The notes beneath the pieces were generated by a model. It saw only the letters and a program-made list of their open reading frames with translations. It had not been told where the DNA came from and searched no databases. This document shows positions 12,033 through 23,660 of a stretch of 64,000 bases of DNA, in pieces. The stretch spans positions 62,001 through 126,000 of the forward strand of contig JAEQBH010002954.1 of assembly GCA_016808115.1 (NCBI GenBank), given 5' to 3'. This DNA is from Tetrastigma voinierianum. Taxonomy: Eukaryota > Streptophyta > Magnoliopsida > Vitales > Vitaceae. The position numbers and the translations under genes were made by a program. Numbering within the stretch: position 1 is the stretch's first letter; each line of letters begins with the position of its first letter.

Positions 12033-14560
12033 GCGTAGGCGCCTTAAAACCAGGAATGCGTCAATGACTGTCAGCATGAAAGTCTATGGAAATTGGGTAT
12101 CCCGATATCGCGCTCACATGTCTTGTATACAGAGACTCATCCCTGCATATTTAATTTATAATACCTGACACCAACTTCATACGATCCGTATACACAAAAT
12201 GTGAGGATTATAGCACCTACAATACATATGAGTACAAATACGTGCATTAGAACCAAATGTTGTTCCAATATACAAAAACGGGATATGTGCAGTAACAATC
12301 ATTTATATCTGAATACGTCAGGAGCCCTGACTCGACCCTCTTCTCAACTTTTTAGATTCTAGGGCGTCGTGCACACTGCACGTGACTGTGCGAGGGGTCC
12401 CATGGCTGGGTGAGTATAATCGTGAAACAAAATACAGAGCTACTCCCCATCCCAGGTGCACATGTCTGTGTTTCCATGATCACCTGAATAACTGATCCAT
12501 GCAGAAGCATGTTGTCACGTGTGGAAAAAAACTACATACATGTATGAGGCAACCTCTACATGTGCCTCATGTGCAGAGACCTACGACCCACCACCCAATG
12601 CAAGTGCAAATAAGAAATTAATCTTAGGAGTCGAGTCTGAGCTCCACCACACAACCTGTAGTATATGAGATATTTATCTAATCGCTTCGTGTCTTTTGGG
12701 GAAACATAACTTTCCGGGGTCTCACCACGGGTCTCTTACCCTCAAACATTTTTGGGCTTTCAGATGGGATCTATTTGTGCAACCATATTTTCAAGAAAAA
12801 ACTTTTCACGGGGTGTGTATCCCTACTTTTCCTTGAGCACTATTCGTTTTCCATTTCATTTTAACCTTTGTGTGACTCGATTGGACTTTGTCCGTCCCCG
12901 AACCCACACAATTTAGCACCAAATGCGGTGCCATCCAGTTACCATGCACACACCATGTAATATGGTGATTTGTTGTGCACCATTGCAATGCACTCAAACT
13001 CACTCAAACTCATACCCAACGACTCTACTTGGATTTACCTTGTACATTGGGGTGTGTACCGAACCCCTCTCGTGTCTAATGCATAAGTTCATATGTAATT
13101 CAATATCAATTTACATGTTGTCATGCTAAGTCACTCACTCGATTCAATGCATCATGCAAGCATACATTCCTAACTCCTAACATAAAATTAATGGAAATAT
13201 AGATTCTTGGGTCACGTCTTTAAGCTAGGACACTTGCTTCTCAGTCCCACAAGCTACATCATGAAACATGGCCATGTTCAGAAGCCTGACACATATAACT
13301 CCAATTGTTTTGGAACACACAATAAAGTCAATATGCCATCTCTCTTAACTAAGAGGCGACACTTTGATCTAATTCACAATGCCTTAAGATTCAAGCCTCA
13401 TACGATCATGGCAGAAAATAAGATTAACCCCAGGCATCACAAAATCCATGATTTAAAACTCATCTAAATCAAGGAGAAGCAGTTTGGAAACACTATTTTT
13501 AACATGGCTACTCGGTTTTCAATATCGAGAAACTTCTTGAACATAGTTCCCCCTTTGAGATGCATTTAAAGGTCAAAGGAGTGAAAAATTGGATAGACCT
13601 ATTTCAAATGAGATATGTTGTCTATAAGTTTAGTATACTCATAAATTAGAATCATTCCATTAGAATTATTGTGATGGCCAAGTTATGGCCATAACACAAT
13701 CTGTGGGATCTCAACCTGACGGAAGGGTGGCCGAAACCTTGCTCACGCGTGAGTAAAGAAGTCGGAAGTGGATGAGCTGTTCAAGGAGATATGTTTCTCC
13801 TCTAAGTCTGGTTACCTAACAACTCCCAATCGCTAATTCGGATAGAGTACCCAAGCCCATTGTAAAAGCCAAAACATAGTCAGGTCCAAGGAAAAAAAAA
13901 AAAAAACTAGGCGACATCGCCTAAAGCACAACATTTACCCTATACACAAAATCTCCTCCATTGAGGTCACAACCCAGAACTCAACCAATGCGATTTCATG
14001 GCCCCCGAAAATAGCAATGAACCAAAGTCTCTCTACCTCTTGTAGAGTGTGGGATCAAATCATGATCCTTCAACCTGCTGACAATGGAGGTCTTATAAGC
14101 TTTCCTCACTACTCTTTGCCCCCTTCTAGCCTTTCTTTCCTTTTAACTACTCCATTTCTGGTCTTTTCTCCCTGGTTTCTCCTCCTCTCCTCGGCTCACA
14201 ATTGTTTCTCTTCCTTACAATGCTTGATTCGTTTTCCACTTCGACCACTTAAGCTTAGACGTGTTCTCAAACGTATGGCCACATAGCCTAAGTTAAGGCT
14301 TATGTCACTCATACCAAAACTCATCCCACTATAATGGATTATTCTGAAGACATGTGTGGCCTTTTACAGGGGAACCTTGCCAAGTGTCCCCAATTTTGGT
14401 GCCACGTGGCATGCACTCTCATGCCACATGTCACCCCGTGATTGGCTCGTTGAACCTCAAATTGCTTGAAAAATCGGCTGGCTCGGGATTAGTCACAGTT
14501 CGTCTAATTCAACTAGATTTAGCGAGATGATTCGAACGTCACGATCCATTTGATCATCAG
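12033..14560 (-). repeat. Element F 5' LTR
   Basis: It matches 3623-6195 in the same orientation with many small indels and substitutions. Similarity is visible from about 12078 and continues to 'gagatgattc' near 14530. The outer end, at roughly 14560, is uncertain because the terminal CA is not clear. A (A)14 tract at about 13892-13906 marks one length difference between the two LTRs. Confidence 0.7.
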
Positions 14561-14974
14561 AATCCCAAGATAAATCTAGGTTTTCTGCTACCATCAAGCG
14601 AGAACGTTATAGATTCTACTCTTTTGGAAAATATACGTTCTTCTTGGGTTTCATCCCAGCTTAAAACTATGTGATTTATTTAGTAGGTGTTTTATAAGAC
14701 CTCATTCTACATTTCAAATTTTCAAATTCGAGTGATCAAATATTTAAATTCATTAGTATCCATTATTGGATTCTAATAATTAGGGTTGATCTTTAAGCAT
14801 TTGATGGTTGATATTACAGAGATAAAATGCCTTCTAAGCATATCTTTGTTTATCTTCCAAACTTTTTCTAATTCTGTCATGAATAACATGTCAAGTAGAT
14901 GAACAACCTTAAAAATGAATGTAGGTCATGTGTAAAATTGATTTATTATTTTTAGTCTTGGTTTGTCAATATTG
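14561..14974. other. AT-rich stretch, nothing recognised
   Basis: About 400 bases between element F and the next LTR fragment. No reading frame or repeat was recognised. It may be original flanking DNA. Confidence 0.45.
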
Positions 14975-16050
14975 TGACACCCCAAATTTAGGGTCCCAGT
15001 TGATAGCTTGTAGTATGAATTCCTATGGATTTCGGGTGACCCGATACCACACTGTTGTGTCCCGTTTATCGGGATCCATATTTTCAAAAAAACAATCGGG
15101 CAGAGTCTCCTTTGTTCGGGGAGTTCTACCCAACATATAACATGTATAACCATAACCCATGCAGGGTTTCAACATAAGTATTAATGACCACATAGGGTCC
15201 ATCTGTCCATATTCCCAATACGACTATATCTGATATCCATGGACAGAGTTACTTTCGGCTACCGCATGATCATTCATTCATTTCCATCTAAATTATGAAA
15301 GTAAAACGCCCAATTACAACCCGTGGGAGTCGATCCGCGACCCTTTTACCAGTACTTACCCGACTATTTATAATGAATCTAAATAATTTATTACAATTAT
15401 TTTATACAAAATTCTTTTTACTTAAGTAATATTAAGGCCACACATCGACCTCCTTCGTAATCACGGCCTCGTCGGAGCGCTATCTCCCTGTACACTCCTT
15501 GTACCTAAAAGGGGGTCTCACGATGGGGTGTGCAATGCCCAGTAGAAAAATTTTCCTACAAGGGCTACTCACGGCCTAAATGCACATTCAATGGCATACA
15601 TAAAACATCAAATCATATATTCCTGCTATAGTAATGCCATTCTATATGAATGTTAAGTATCATGCATGGGACAGTTTCCTCATTCCCATAACAGAGTCTG
15701 ACCAGGCTCCCTCACACCTACAATGCAAACTGTGAAAAAGCAGTCATTAGTGTTTTACCCAATGACATAAACCATTGGACGACCCTCCAGTTTTAATTTA
15801 TCAAATCCTGTGTGTTTATTTGGGTTTACCAGGGTCTCACGCGGAGAAGCCATAGCATAGGCACTATGACTTTCATTCTTTGGATCATATCGACGAATAA
15901 AATTTGGGTCTTTTCTGTTTGGAGTTCTGGGCTATCAATCAGATTAGAATATAATCTGTTGAATTTAAAAAATTTATCCTTAACCCTTCCGAGGATCACA
16001 TCGTTCATATCAAAGTAGAGTATGAAACTTACCTCTTATAGATCGGGTCG
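14975..16050 (-). repeat. Truncated gypsy LTR fragment
   Basis: It begins TGTGACACCCCAAATTTAGGG. Read in reverse complement, about 14975-15860 closely follows 61340-62108 at the right side of the window. Shared blocks include 'aacaaaggagactctgccc', 'gaaaatatggatcccgataaa', 'ggtgtgagggag' and 'gacgaggc.gtgattat.aag'. The plus-strand right half of a 2 kb LTR is missing: similarity is lost near 16050. The orientation is opposite to the LTR at 60064-62108. Confidence 0.75.
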
Positions 16051-18357
16051 TCAAATGTAAAAGTCAATTCCTTCTATCTAATAATGTACAATATATGATG
16101 ATGATGTTGTTGGGTTTGTCGGATCTTCGAAGGTCTTTTGCCTTCAAGAAGCCACCCTCTACAAGTATCTGAACAAATAATGAACGATCTTGTTGGATAC
16201 TAGTTCATATTCGTCTTCTCAAAACAAAATTAGGGTTTTCTTTTTCTTTCTCTCTGTTTTTGTTTTCTTAGAAATCAAACAAACTCTTATAAAATATATA
16301 TAATATCTCACATATATATCTATATAAATGCCTTTAGGGTTTAAGTCAAAAAGCAATTTATATATTTAAAACTCTTTTAAATATATAATTTAAATTCAAA
16401 TGTATCAAATAAAAGTAGATTTATAATATTATATATTTAAACTCTTAAAAAACCGCTACAGGATTATTTCTTATCAATGAAATATAACAAATTAATTATT
16501 TGTTACAATTTAAAATCACGAATTTAAACTTTCTCTGAAATTAAATTCGAATTTAAATAACAACTAATTGTTATTGCAATTTAAAATAATCTCATCATTT
16601 TTAAATTTACTCTGATGAAAAACCATAGCAGATTATTATTAAGTTTCTTAATGTGAAGCCCTATAGGTTCAATTAACATTAGCTAGGTAGGCCTAAATCA
16701 CATTTTGATCCCTCTGAGTCATAAAGTGGCCTCTAAAGCGAGACATTATGACTACAGAGTTAAATGAAAGCTCATGATCGAGACAACCTTAATATAGCTA
16801 ATAACATAATCATTTTTGTGCTCTATGATATCTTGATGAGAATATAAGGCATGAGACAGAAAGTCGACCTTACATCGGTCTATCTTTGACTGAAACCCGA
16901 TTAGGCGACTAAACAAATGACATTGATCTCCATCAATTCCTTGAAACCTGGCTCCATAAAATTTCAGTCTCAATTGTCGGGGACCAGAGATATTTCTTTA
17001 TAATAAGAGAGATAAATTCCATCTTAATGACTCCATATCTGCTCACATAATTACATTATGTTCAAGTATAACCACTTATAGTCATCAGATTAAAGCCAGC
17101 GTTTGATTATATCAAGACACAATATTCCTTATGTTGAGAACATAGCGATCTGGTCAAAGGATTTAATGACACAACTATTAGAGATTAACCCATGACTTTG
17201 ATCCGTAGCAGTAATATCAAGACGGGTATGTCGATATTTATTCTACGACAAATAGATATAAATTTTATTTGTATCTCATACACATATTCATCCCATGAAT
17301 ATCAATCCAAACTTATACTAATCAATTCATTGTTATTCCCATAACAATAGCCGATTCAGGCATATTTGAATAAATTAATAATATTTAAGGACATTATATA
17401 TAATAAACATGCAAATCATCATAATAATAAATTCTCATAAATGGTCAAAATACCGTAATCGCACAACTAGGCCTAGAGCACTGTGCAACACCTCAGGGCC
17501 TGACCTCTAAACTGGCTCCAAATCAGCGATGCATCTCTAAGGTGTAAACATAGCCCCGAACCTTTGTACGTACTAAAAACATTTCATACACAATGTCCAT
17601 GCATTCATAATTGTCTGAGACAATGCCCCGAGTCTTGAAGCGTGTTCATGAGCGATGGTCAACGTTATTGAAAACAATGCAGTCAAAGCGAGTGGCGGAT
17701 GTATAGTGCGCACACACGTTGTGCTTTGTGCACTGCTGCGCGTTGGAGACAGCCGTGTCGTGTCCCGTGGCGGAGTATCGTGGTGCACGGGCGCCTTGTC
17801 GTAAGCATGCAGCAGGCGATGTATCAGCTATTTGGGCCGCCCGATAACAGATGTCGTCGCCCGGCTTCGCACGTGTTGTTGCGAGTCATATCGATAAGCG
17901 CATCTTGCTTGGCCGTGCTCGCCTTTGGCCATCACTACCTGTGCAGCTCCTGATGCGCCCCGACCATGATACAATTCTTGTCATGCAGAGGAATTCGGGG
18001 CCCTCGAGGCCGCCAGCTAGCTGCCGGCCGGCCGTATCGTAGGCCTCCTGGCCATGTCGTGGCCATGTTGTGGTCGTGTCCTGGCTGGCCATGCACGCCC
18101 CCTACGCGCATGTGTCCTGCAATGTCATGATACAGTCTGTTGTATCGTGACCTAGCTTGGGAATTGGGTAGTAGCCCAATCCAACTCTTGCCACTCCCTT
18201 TTTTTTTTTTTTTTTTTTTTTCTCATTCCAGCTACTAGGAAAACCACAAAAAAAATTTTCATTTTCCAATAGAACCAAAAATATTTATTTTAAATATTTA
18301 TTTTAAATATTTATTTTAAATATTTTATTATTATTTTTCCTGTTTTAAAAAGCAAGT
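16051..18357. other. Unassigned stretch with a GC-rich patch
   Basis: No gene recognised. 16200-17450 is AT-rich with scattered TATA-like runs and has the look of a copia-type LTR or leader, but no diagnostic end or coding domain supports that. 17450-18180 is abruptly GC-rich, with reading frames up to 84 codons on both strands that show no recognisable domain. A T20 run lies at about 18200-18221, and 18284-18330 holds three tandem copies of AAATATTTATTTT. Confidence 0.4.
18284..18330. repeat. Short tandem repeat AAATATTTATTTT
   Basis: Three nearly identical 13-base units in tandem, immediately left of the LTR that starts at 18358. Confidence 0.8.
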
Positions 18358-20207
18358 TGTGACACCCCAAAACCCGGGGGTCTGTTGACAACTCGTCAAC
18401 GTGCAGAATAATCATGGATGTCGGCTAACCCGACACCACTCATGAAAATCGGGCAGAGTCTCCTTTGTACGGGGAGCTCTACCCAAACAGTTTACAATGA
18501 CCACACAGGGTCCACATGCGAGTAAAATAATGGCCACTGGGCCCCTCGTATTAATACTCCATAAAATACATCAACTATATACAATAGTTCAAGAGTGCTA
18601 ATAAATTCATTTTTACCAAACATATATCAAAATGTACAATTTCAATACATGTTATACAAAACGGATACCCAAAGCCACAACCCGGCTTTCTTATAAACGC
18701 GGACTCTAGTGAGAGCCATCCTCATGCACACTCCCTATACCTGAAATGATGATCCCTCGACAGGGTGAGCAAAGCCCAGTAGAGATAATTTCCTACATGG
18801 GTTACTCCTCACCTAAGTGCACATGTCATGGCAAACAATCACATTCAAGCAATTACATGAACCTACTCGAATGTCTACATGACCAATCCCATGTCCAAGT
18901 CCTCATCGACTCCCTCACACATGCCTAAGCCAATATGCGAGTAAAAATACGGTTTTCAAAACAAAAGCTTTTTGTTCTCGAAAACTTACTACCGAGTTTC
19001 GGTAAATACATTGGACTACCCTCCGAGGTGAATTGCTGGATATTTCTCCAAAATAGTCATGGGTCCACCTCTGAGATGAACTGTTGGACAACTCTCCAAG
19101 GCAATTCTTCAGAAAATATTCCGTCAAAATTCCTTTCACAAACGTTTTCGTTTTTCTTTTCTTTCATGTCATGCACTCACTTCTAATATTCTAGGGTGCC
19201 CCAGTGCATATGGAATGCATGATGCCAATCCCAAAACATTCATGCTAATATATCCACTTACATATATATTAACATAATTAATTCAAACAAATCATGTTTT
19301 TAAATTCACATCAATAACACAAAAATTGGCTCACAAGGGCTAATTAGCAAATACAAGCAATTCATTTTGAGTCACTCAACATCATAAAAATCACACCAAA
19401 AAATCACTTAACTATTCACATGAACAGTGAAACCCTCGGGGTGGCACTGTTCATGGCCACCAAATTTGGGATTTTCTCCACTCGATTCAAAGGTTTTGAG
19501 ACCGAATTTACGGCTAAATCAAGCCTCAGAATATCCCTGACCATAAACATGGCTCTTAGCCAAAGAATAAACCACGTAGGAAAAGATCCCTACCTCTTGG
19601 AGTTGTCGGAACTCCACCAAATAGGTGTCCACGCGTATCCCTCGCCGCATCGATCGACTTTACTTCTTGCTCCGTCGAGAACCGACGGTCCGAATGGCCG
19701 AAAATCTAGAGATAAGGCACTCTTTCTCTCTCTAGATTTCAAAAACTCAAGCTACTGCACGAAATTCTTCATTCTGCACGTTTTCTCCATTTTTTTGTTT
19801 GAGAAGACAACTATTCATGTTTTTTGTCTTATTCATTAAACATTTCTATAATTCAATTTGTGTCCCTTTTTTCTTGATTTTTGACACATGGCACAATCTC
19901 GGCCATCCGTCTCATCCTCTCTCTACTCATGCAACATGTTTCAGATGGGTACATATAGTATGTGACTTTTGTCGCATCACATGTCTTTCACGAGCCGTTT
20001 TACGGTACCCGACACCCGATGCCTCGAAAAACGTTAAATTCCGACTGTCTTGGAATTCAATGAAATTGAACATGATGGCTAGATTTCGCGAGAAAATTCC
20101 AACAGTGAAGTCCATTTCATCATCTGAGATCGAGAAAAATTACGGATTTTTACCGAAATTACCGTTTTACCCTTTTTCAAAAAATTGGAATTTTCTCGGG
20201 TCTTACA
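18358..20207 (-). mobile_element. Probable solo LTR of a gypsy element
   Basis: The segment starts TGTGACACCCCAAAACCC and ends TTTTCTCGGGTCTTACA, giving clean TG...CA ends, about 1.85 kb apart. The left end resembles 14975 and 7017. The right end, read in reverse, resembles the LTR start at 60064 (TGTAAAATCCGAG). It contains no retrotransposon coding domain. Its right flank is a Ty1/copia integrase fragment and its left flank is unassigned DNA. No matching 5-base duplication is seen (CAAGT on the left, GCATT on the right), so one flank has changed or a deletion occurred. Confidence 0.65.
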
Positions 20208-20215
20208 GCATTTCC

Positions 20216-20545
20216 AAGCTCTGTCAAGATGGACTTTAACATTCATTTGATTTTGAATCTTTTGAAGTATGTGAATCTTGTTTGGTAGGAAAAATGACCA
20301 AAGCACCCTTTACAGGTCATAATGAAAGGGTTGATGACTTATTAGGCCTTGTACACAGCGATATATGTGAGCCAATAAGTTCTACTGCCAGAGGAGGCTG
20401 CCAATAATTTATTACCTTTACAAATGATTATAGTAGATATGGATATCTCTATCTGATGAAACATAAGGATGAGTCTTTTGAAAAGTTCAAAACATTCAAG
20501 AATGCTGTGATAAACCAACTTGGTAAAAAGTATAAAAGCTCTTAG
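20216..20545 (+). pseudogene. Ty1/copia integrase fragment
   Basis: The plus-strand frame reads CLVGKMTKAPFTGHNERVDD, then a LLGLVHSDICEP block, then ITFTNDYSRYGYLYLMKHK and FKTFKNAVINQLGKKYK. This is the N-terminal half of the copia integrase catalytic core, with the H-S-D and D-D-Y-S-R-Y signatures. Two in-frame stops are visible. The rest of the element is absent: the left side is cut by the LTR end at 20207 and the right side runs into unrelated gypsy gag sequence. It is the only Ty1/copia trace I could establish in the window. Confidence 0.85.
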
Positions 20546-20559
20546 GAACGTATCGAGGT

Positions 20560-21180
20560 GGTGACCATGGGCATATAGCTAACCACCGCCCTCAAGGCCG
20601 ACCAATGTGCTCAGAGCGACCATGGGTGCCATGCCTACTTCCATTGCTCATGCTAGTGCAGCTGGGGGGTAAGTAACCTGAAACGATTTATAACACATCG
20701 TCCTCTGACATTCACCGGGGGAGGGGATCCATTTGTAGCTGATCATTGGTTTTGATAAGTTGAGAGGATTTTGGAGGCTATGGAGATTACGTCCGATGCT
20801 ATGAGGATCGCTACCACATTTCTGCGCTTAGCGCGAGTCCCATATCCGCTGATCGGGGTTAGAGCTCCCGAGGGACTCGAGACGATATGGGGAGAGTTCA
20901 GAGAGCTCTTCATGGGTAAGTTTTTCCCGACATCATCTAGACATGAAAAGGCTCGGGATTTCCTTGAGTTGAAGTAAGGAAACATGACTGTGCTCAAATA
21001 CGTACCAAAGTTCACTGAGTTAACACGTTTTGGGGATGACTATGTGGCCACAAATATGGCCAAGGTGTAGAAATTTGAGGATGTCCTCAAGTTGTCCATC
21101 CGGGGTAAGATTTTAGGATTTGTCCTACAGGACATGGACTCTATGGTCAGGACCGCTATGGCCACAGAGAGAGAGATTAA
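20560..21180 (+). pseudogene. Gypsy gag fragment (element D)
   Basis: From about 20700 the plus strand encodes a retrotransposon gag: FTGGGDPFVADHW, VERILEAMEI, then RELFMGKFFPTSSRHEKARD, FTELTRFGDDYVAT, KLSIRGKILGF and LQDMDSMV. The same domain occurs in element F at 11245-10793, so both belong to one family. Stops lie at about 20755, 20976 and 21068. At about 21181 the frame ends at the start of LTR G. The continuation of this element may be the protease/RT at 55746 and the integrase at 58919. Confidence 0.8.
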
Positions 21181-22007
21181 TGACACACGGAGCATCCGAG
21201 TAGACAAAGTGTGCCGCGTATGTATGGGGCGAGGGATTCAGAACACCCTAAATACACCCTAGTGTTTTTAAACACAATTAGGTATATTGTGGTAGCATTT
21301 TGGAAATTCGCAATTATTATTTTGCAAAGTGAGAAAATTTGAACCCAAAATTTGTACAGTTACAAGGGTAAAAGTGGAATTTGTCAAAACACATATAAAA
21401 GTTTCAGAGATGGCAAGATAATATGCCAAAGGAATAATAGAGACTTTAGATGAAAGATGGGTTAAGATCCAAAAGAGGAAAGAGCCAAACATGGCCTTAG
21501 GATAAAGTGAATTTAAAGACAAAAAACTAATCTAAGAGCTCATTTGTGAGCAACCTGCTTTTGGGAGAGAAATGAGAGAAAGGGTAAGAGCCTAGGGCTT
21601 GGAAGAAGATCAAGTTTTTGTTGGGTTTCTTCCCATTTTCTTGCTCCTTTATTATCAAGCAACTTAGAAGTGAAGATTTGAAGAGGCTAAGGTAAGAAAA
21701 CAAAACCCTAACTTTCCTTTTTTGTGATTTTGATTTTGGGGAAAAGCCTTAACTTGGGAAAAAGAGGTTTTTATTGATTCTAACCCATTATTGGAGTGGT
21801 TTGGGTAGGATTCCATGGTGGATTATGACATACATGAGTTTAGATGAAGTTATTTGAGTTTCAGGGGTGAAACGGGCAAAATCTTCCATTTCTCGGGCAG
21901 AACCGACATCGGGTACCGATATCGAAAGTGGGTACGGCATTCTTGGACGGGGGAGGCAAAGTGGTACCAAAAGACGATCGCGGCACTCTGCACCATTCAC
22001 GTAGGTA

Positions 22008-22045
22008 GGTTGGTACCGGTACCGATCAAAGTGGTACCGGTATCG
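22008..22045. repeat. GGTACCGGTACC palindromes
   Basis: A 12-base perfect palindrome GGTACCGGTACC is followed within 20 bases by GGTACCGGTATCGAT. Similar GGTACCGAT motifs occur at about 21911. The cluster lies within LTR G. Confidence 0.8.
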
Positions 22046-22609
22046 ATAAGTCAATAGCCCCGATTTTGCAATTTGCATTGTTAAGACCCAAATTGCACAT
22101 TCAATAAGAGGCAACCCTAATAAATGACTACTAGGTTCAAATAAGAATGGAAACGCACTGTATTTCAGTGAGTCGATGTTATCAAACTTAATGCCCTTGT
22201 GATAATAGAGTAAGTTCATGAACACATTTAATTGTAAGATCGTTTAAGACTGATATTGACTGATGATTTAACCTCTCGTTATGTGGGCAGCACGTATAGT
22301 ACTTCAAGACTTCTCTGATTAGTGTGACGATTAATTTCTATCCATGCTTCGCACATTTAGTACTTCTACATTTTCCGATTAGGGCACACCACACTCTCGA
22401 CCGCAGCAAGACACCCTAGTACTCTCTAGCATTCCCGCGAAAGACGGCCTCGCATCGTACCGTACCTTCGGGTACTTATTGTGTTATGTCCTACTCATTT
22501 CGTATTTCCGGTCTAGGTAGTCAAACAATTATATGATAAGAGTCTGAATAACGAGTAAGAGTAAAGTAATATACATCGTTTCTCGCTTCTAAATGTACCT
22601 ACGGTACCG

Positions 22610-22885
22610 CACAAGTATAAAGCCTGAGAACCTATGGGTACCTCCGTATAGGTATAAGCTCCAGAGTGCACCCCACGGGCACCAGATAAGTATAAGCTCT
22701 ATGGCACCCCACGATACCTCCGCACAAGTATAAGCCTGTAGTACCTACTGCAATTTCGTATAAGTATGTTTGTAGTACCTAAGGATACCTCTGTATAAGT
22801 ATAAGCTCTATAGTACCTAAGGATATGTCTGTACAAGTTGAAGCTCTATAGTACCTACTACTCAGACAAGTATAAGCTCAGAATC
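22610..22885. repeat. Degenerate minisatellite, unit about 37 bases
   Basis: About seven imperfect units of the form [AC]TAAGTATAAGCTCTATAG followed by TACCTAAGGATACCTCTGT. Units are 33-39 bases long, and the array ends in a partial unit at the element A boundary. Confidence 0.85.
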
Positions 22886-22889
22886 AGAA

Positions 22890-23340
22890 TGCCCTCGTCC
22901 CGAGAGAGTGTACAAGACAAGTAATCAGAGGGGCGATAGAACACCGTCAATCAGAATATTTTTGTGCTTATTAATACACGAAAATATGAAATGATAAATT
23001 TATGGAACCCGAAATTGTGGTACTAAAACAAGGGTGAAAGTGTAATTGCCATAAAGGATATGAAAATCATTAAATGAGTATAGATGGGCCATAATAGAAA
23101 TGTCAAAAGTTGATGTGAAAATCTTGAGAAGATAGGATGCCAAAAATTGAAATAACATAAGTTGATTGGCAATATTAAAGAGATGGAGGACCAAATGTTA
23201 ATTAGAGGAAAGTTGAGACTAAATAGGAGATGAGACAAACTTAACATTTCATTTTTGGTCTCTCAAACTAGAGCTTCATGGTTATAGGAGAAAGGGAGAA
23301 GAAGAGAGGAAGAAGAGGAAGAAGAGGAAGGAGAAGAAGG
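22890..23340 (+). repeat. Element A 5' LTR, first part
   Basis: It matches 52569-53025: 'cgtcccgagagagtgtac', 'atgaaatg.taaatttatgga', 'acccgaaattgtggtactaa' and the purine-rich AGAAGAGG run. The match stops at 'gagaagaagga' (23340) where the SINE-like DNA starts, and resumes at about 34813. Confidence 0.85.
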
Positions 23341-23660
23341 ATGTAGACTTCACATTGCGGGGACACTTTCATAGCAATTCTTTCTCAGTGGAGCCACCAG
23401 ATAGCCTCCTCAGCCTCCACCTCTGCCTCAGATTCAACCAGACCTGGTTCACTGGGAAGCATTTTCGCACCAACCGAGCTACTAGCTTCTAGCTGGTACT
23501 CGCAGACAGCCCATCGACCAAAGACCCCAGTCCCGGGGTTCGACCTCCTGGGAGGCGAAAGGAACTCAGTGGGAATGAGGATATCCTATGAGTGAGCTTC
23601 CACCTGAAGGGTACCCATGAGGTGGTCACGAAGGGTGGGGGTCTCACAATAAAAGGCGCA
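23341..23660 (+). mobile_element. tRNA-derived SINE-like repeat S1
   Basis: The plus-strand right half has a tRNA-like promoter: an A-box-like 'tagctggtac' near 23490, and a B box GGTTCGACCTC at 23537. These are followed by a shared body 'gaggatatcctatgagtgag', 'cttccacctgaagg', and 'cacgaagggtggggtctca'. Just left, at 23468-23483, an A-box-like block (GTAGCTCGGTTGGT) lies on the opposite strand, so the unit is head-to-head. S3 has the same organisation. The left part (23341-23460) also shares 'cagacctgg' and neighbouring words with S3. Confidence 0.6.

Larger units (their letters stand above)
3623..14560 (-). mobile_element. Element F: degenerate Ty3/gypsy retrotransposon, minus strand
   Basis: Two LTRs of about 2.5 kb in the same orientation (3623-6195 and about 12033-14560) flank a minus-strand internal region. 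Reading leftwards from 11580 this encodes gag, protease, reverse transcriptase, RNase H and integrase. A primer-binding-site relic sits just inside the right LTR, so the right LTR is the 5' LTR. All genes carry stops and frameshifts. The integrase is interrupted by a foreign LTR at 7017-8511. Without that insertion the internal region is about 4.3 kb, short for a gypsy element, so deletions are likely. The LTRs are clearly diverged, which suggests an old insertion. I saw no convincing target-site duplication. Confidence 0.8.
21181..22889 (+). repeat. LTR G, truncated by element A
   Basis: The segment starts TGACACACGGAGCATCCGAG, comparable with the B LTR start (TGTAACACC...GAGAGAG). It contains features shared with the A and B LTRs, such as GAACACC, a purine-rich block and 'aaaaccctaac'. 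It has no coding domain. Near 21900-22045 it has several GGTACCG-type motifs and from 22610 a minisatellite. It stops where the element A LTR begins at 22890. A second copy of this LTR start may be the short piece at 56428-56560. Confidence 0.55.

Noticed and set aside
17573..18092. Plus- and minus-strand frames of 60-84 codons in the GC-rich patch
   Set aside because: No domain, no codon-like conservation and mutual overlap; long frames are expected by chance at this composition.
19420..20239. Two plus-strand frames of 139 and 146 codons
   Set aside because: They lie within the solo LTR 18358-20207, start at poor sites and show no domain; one runs across the LTR end.
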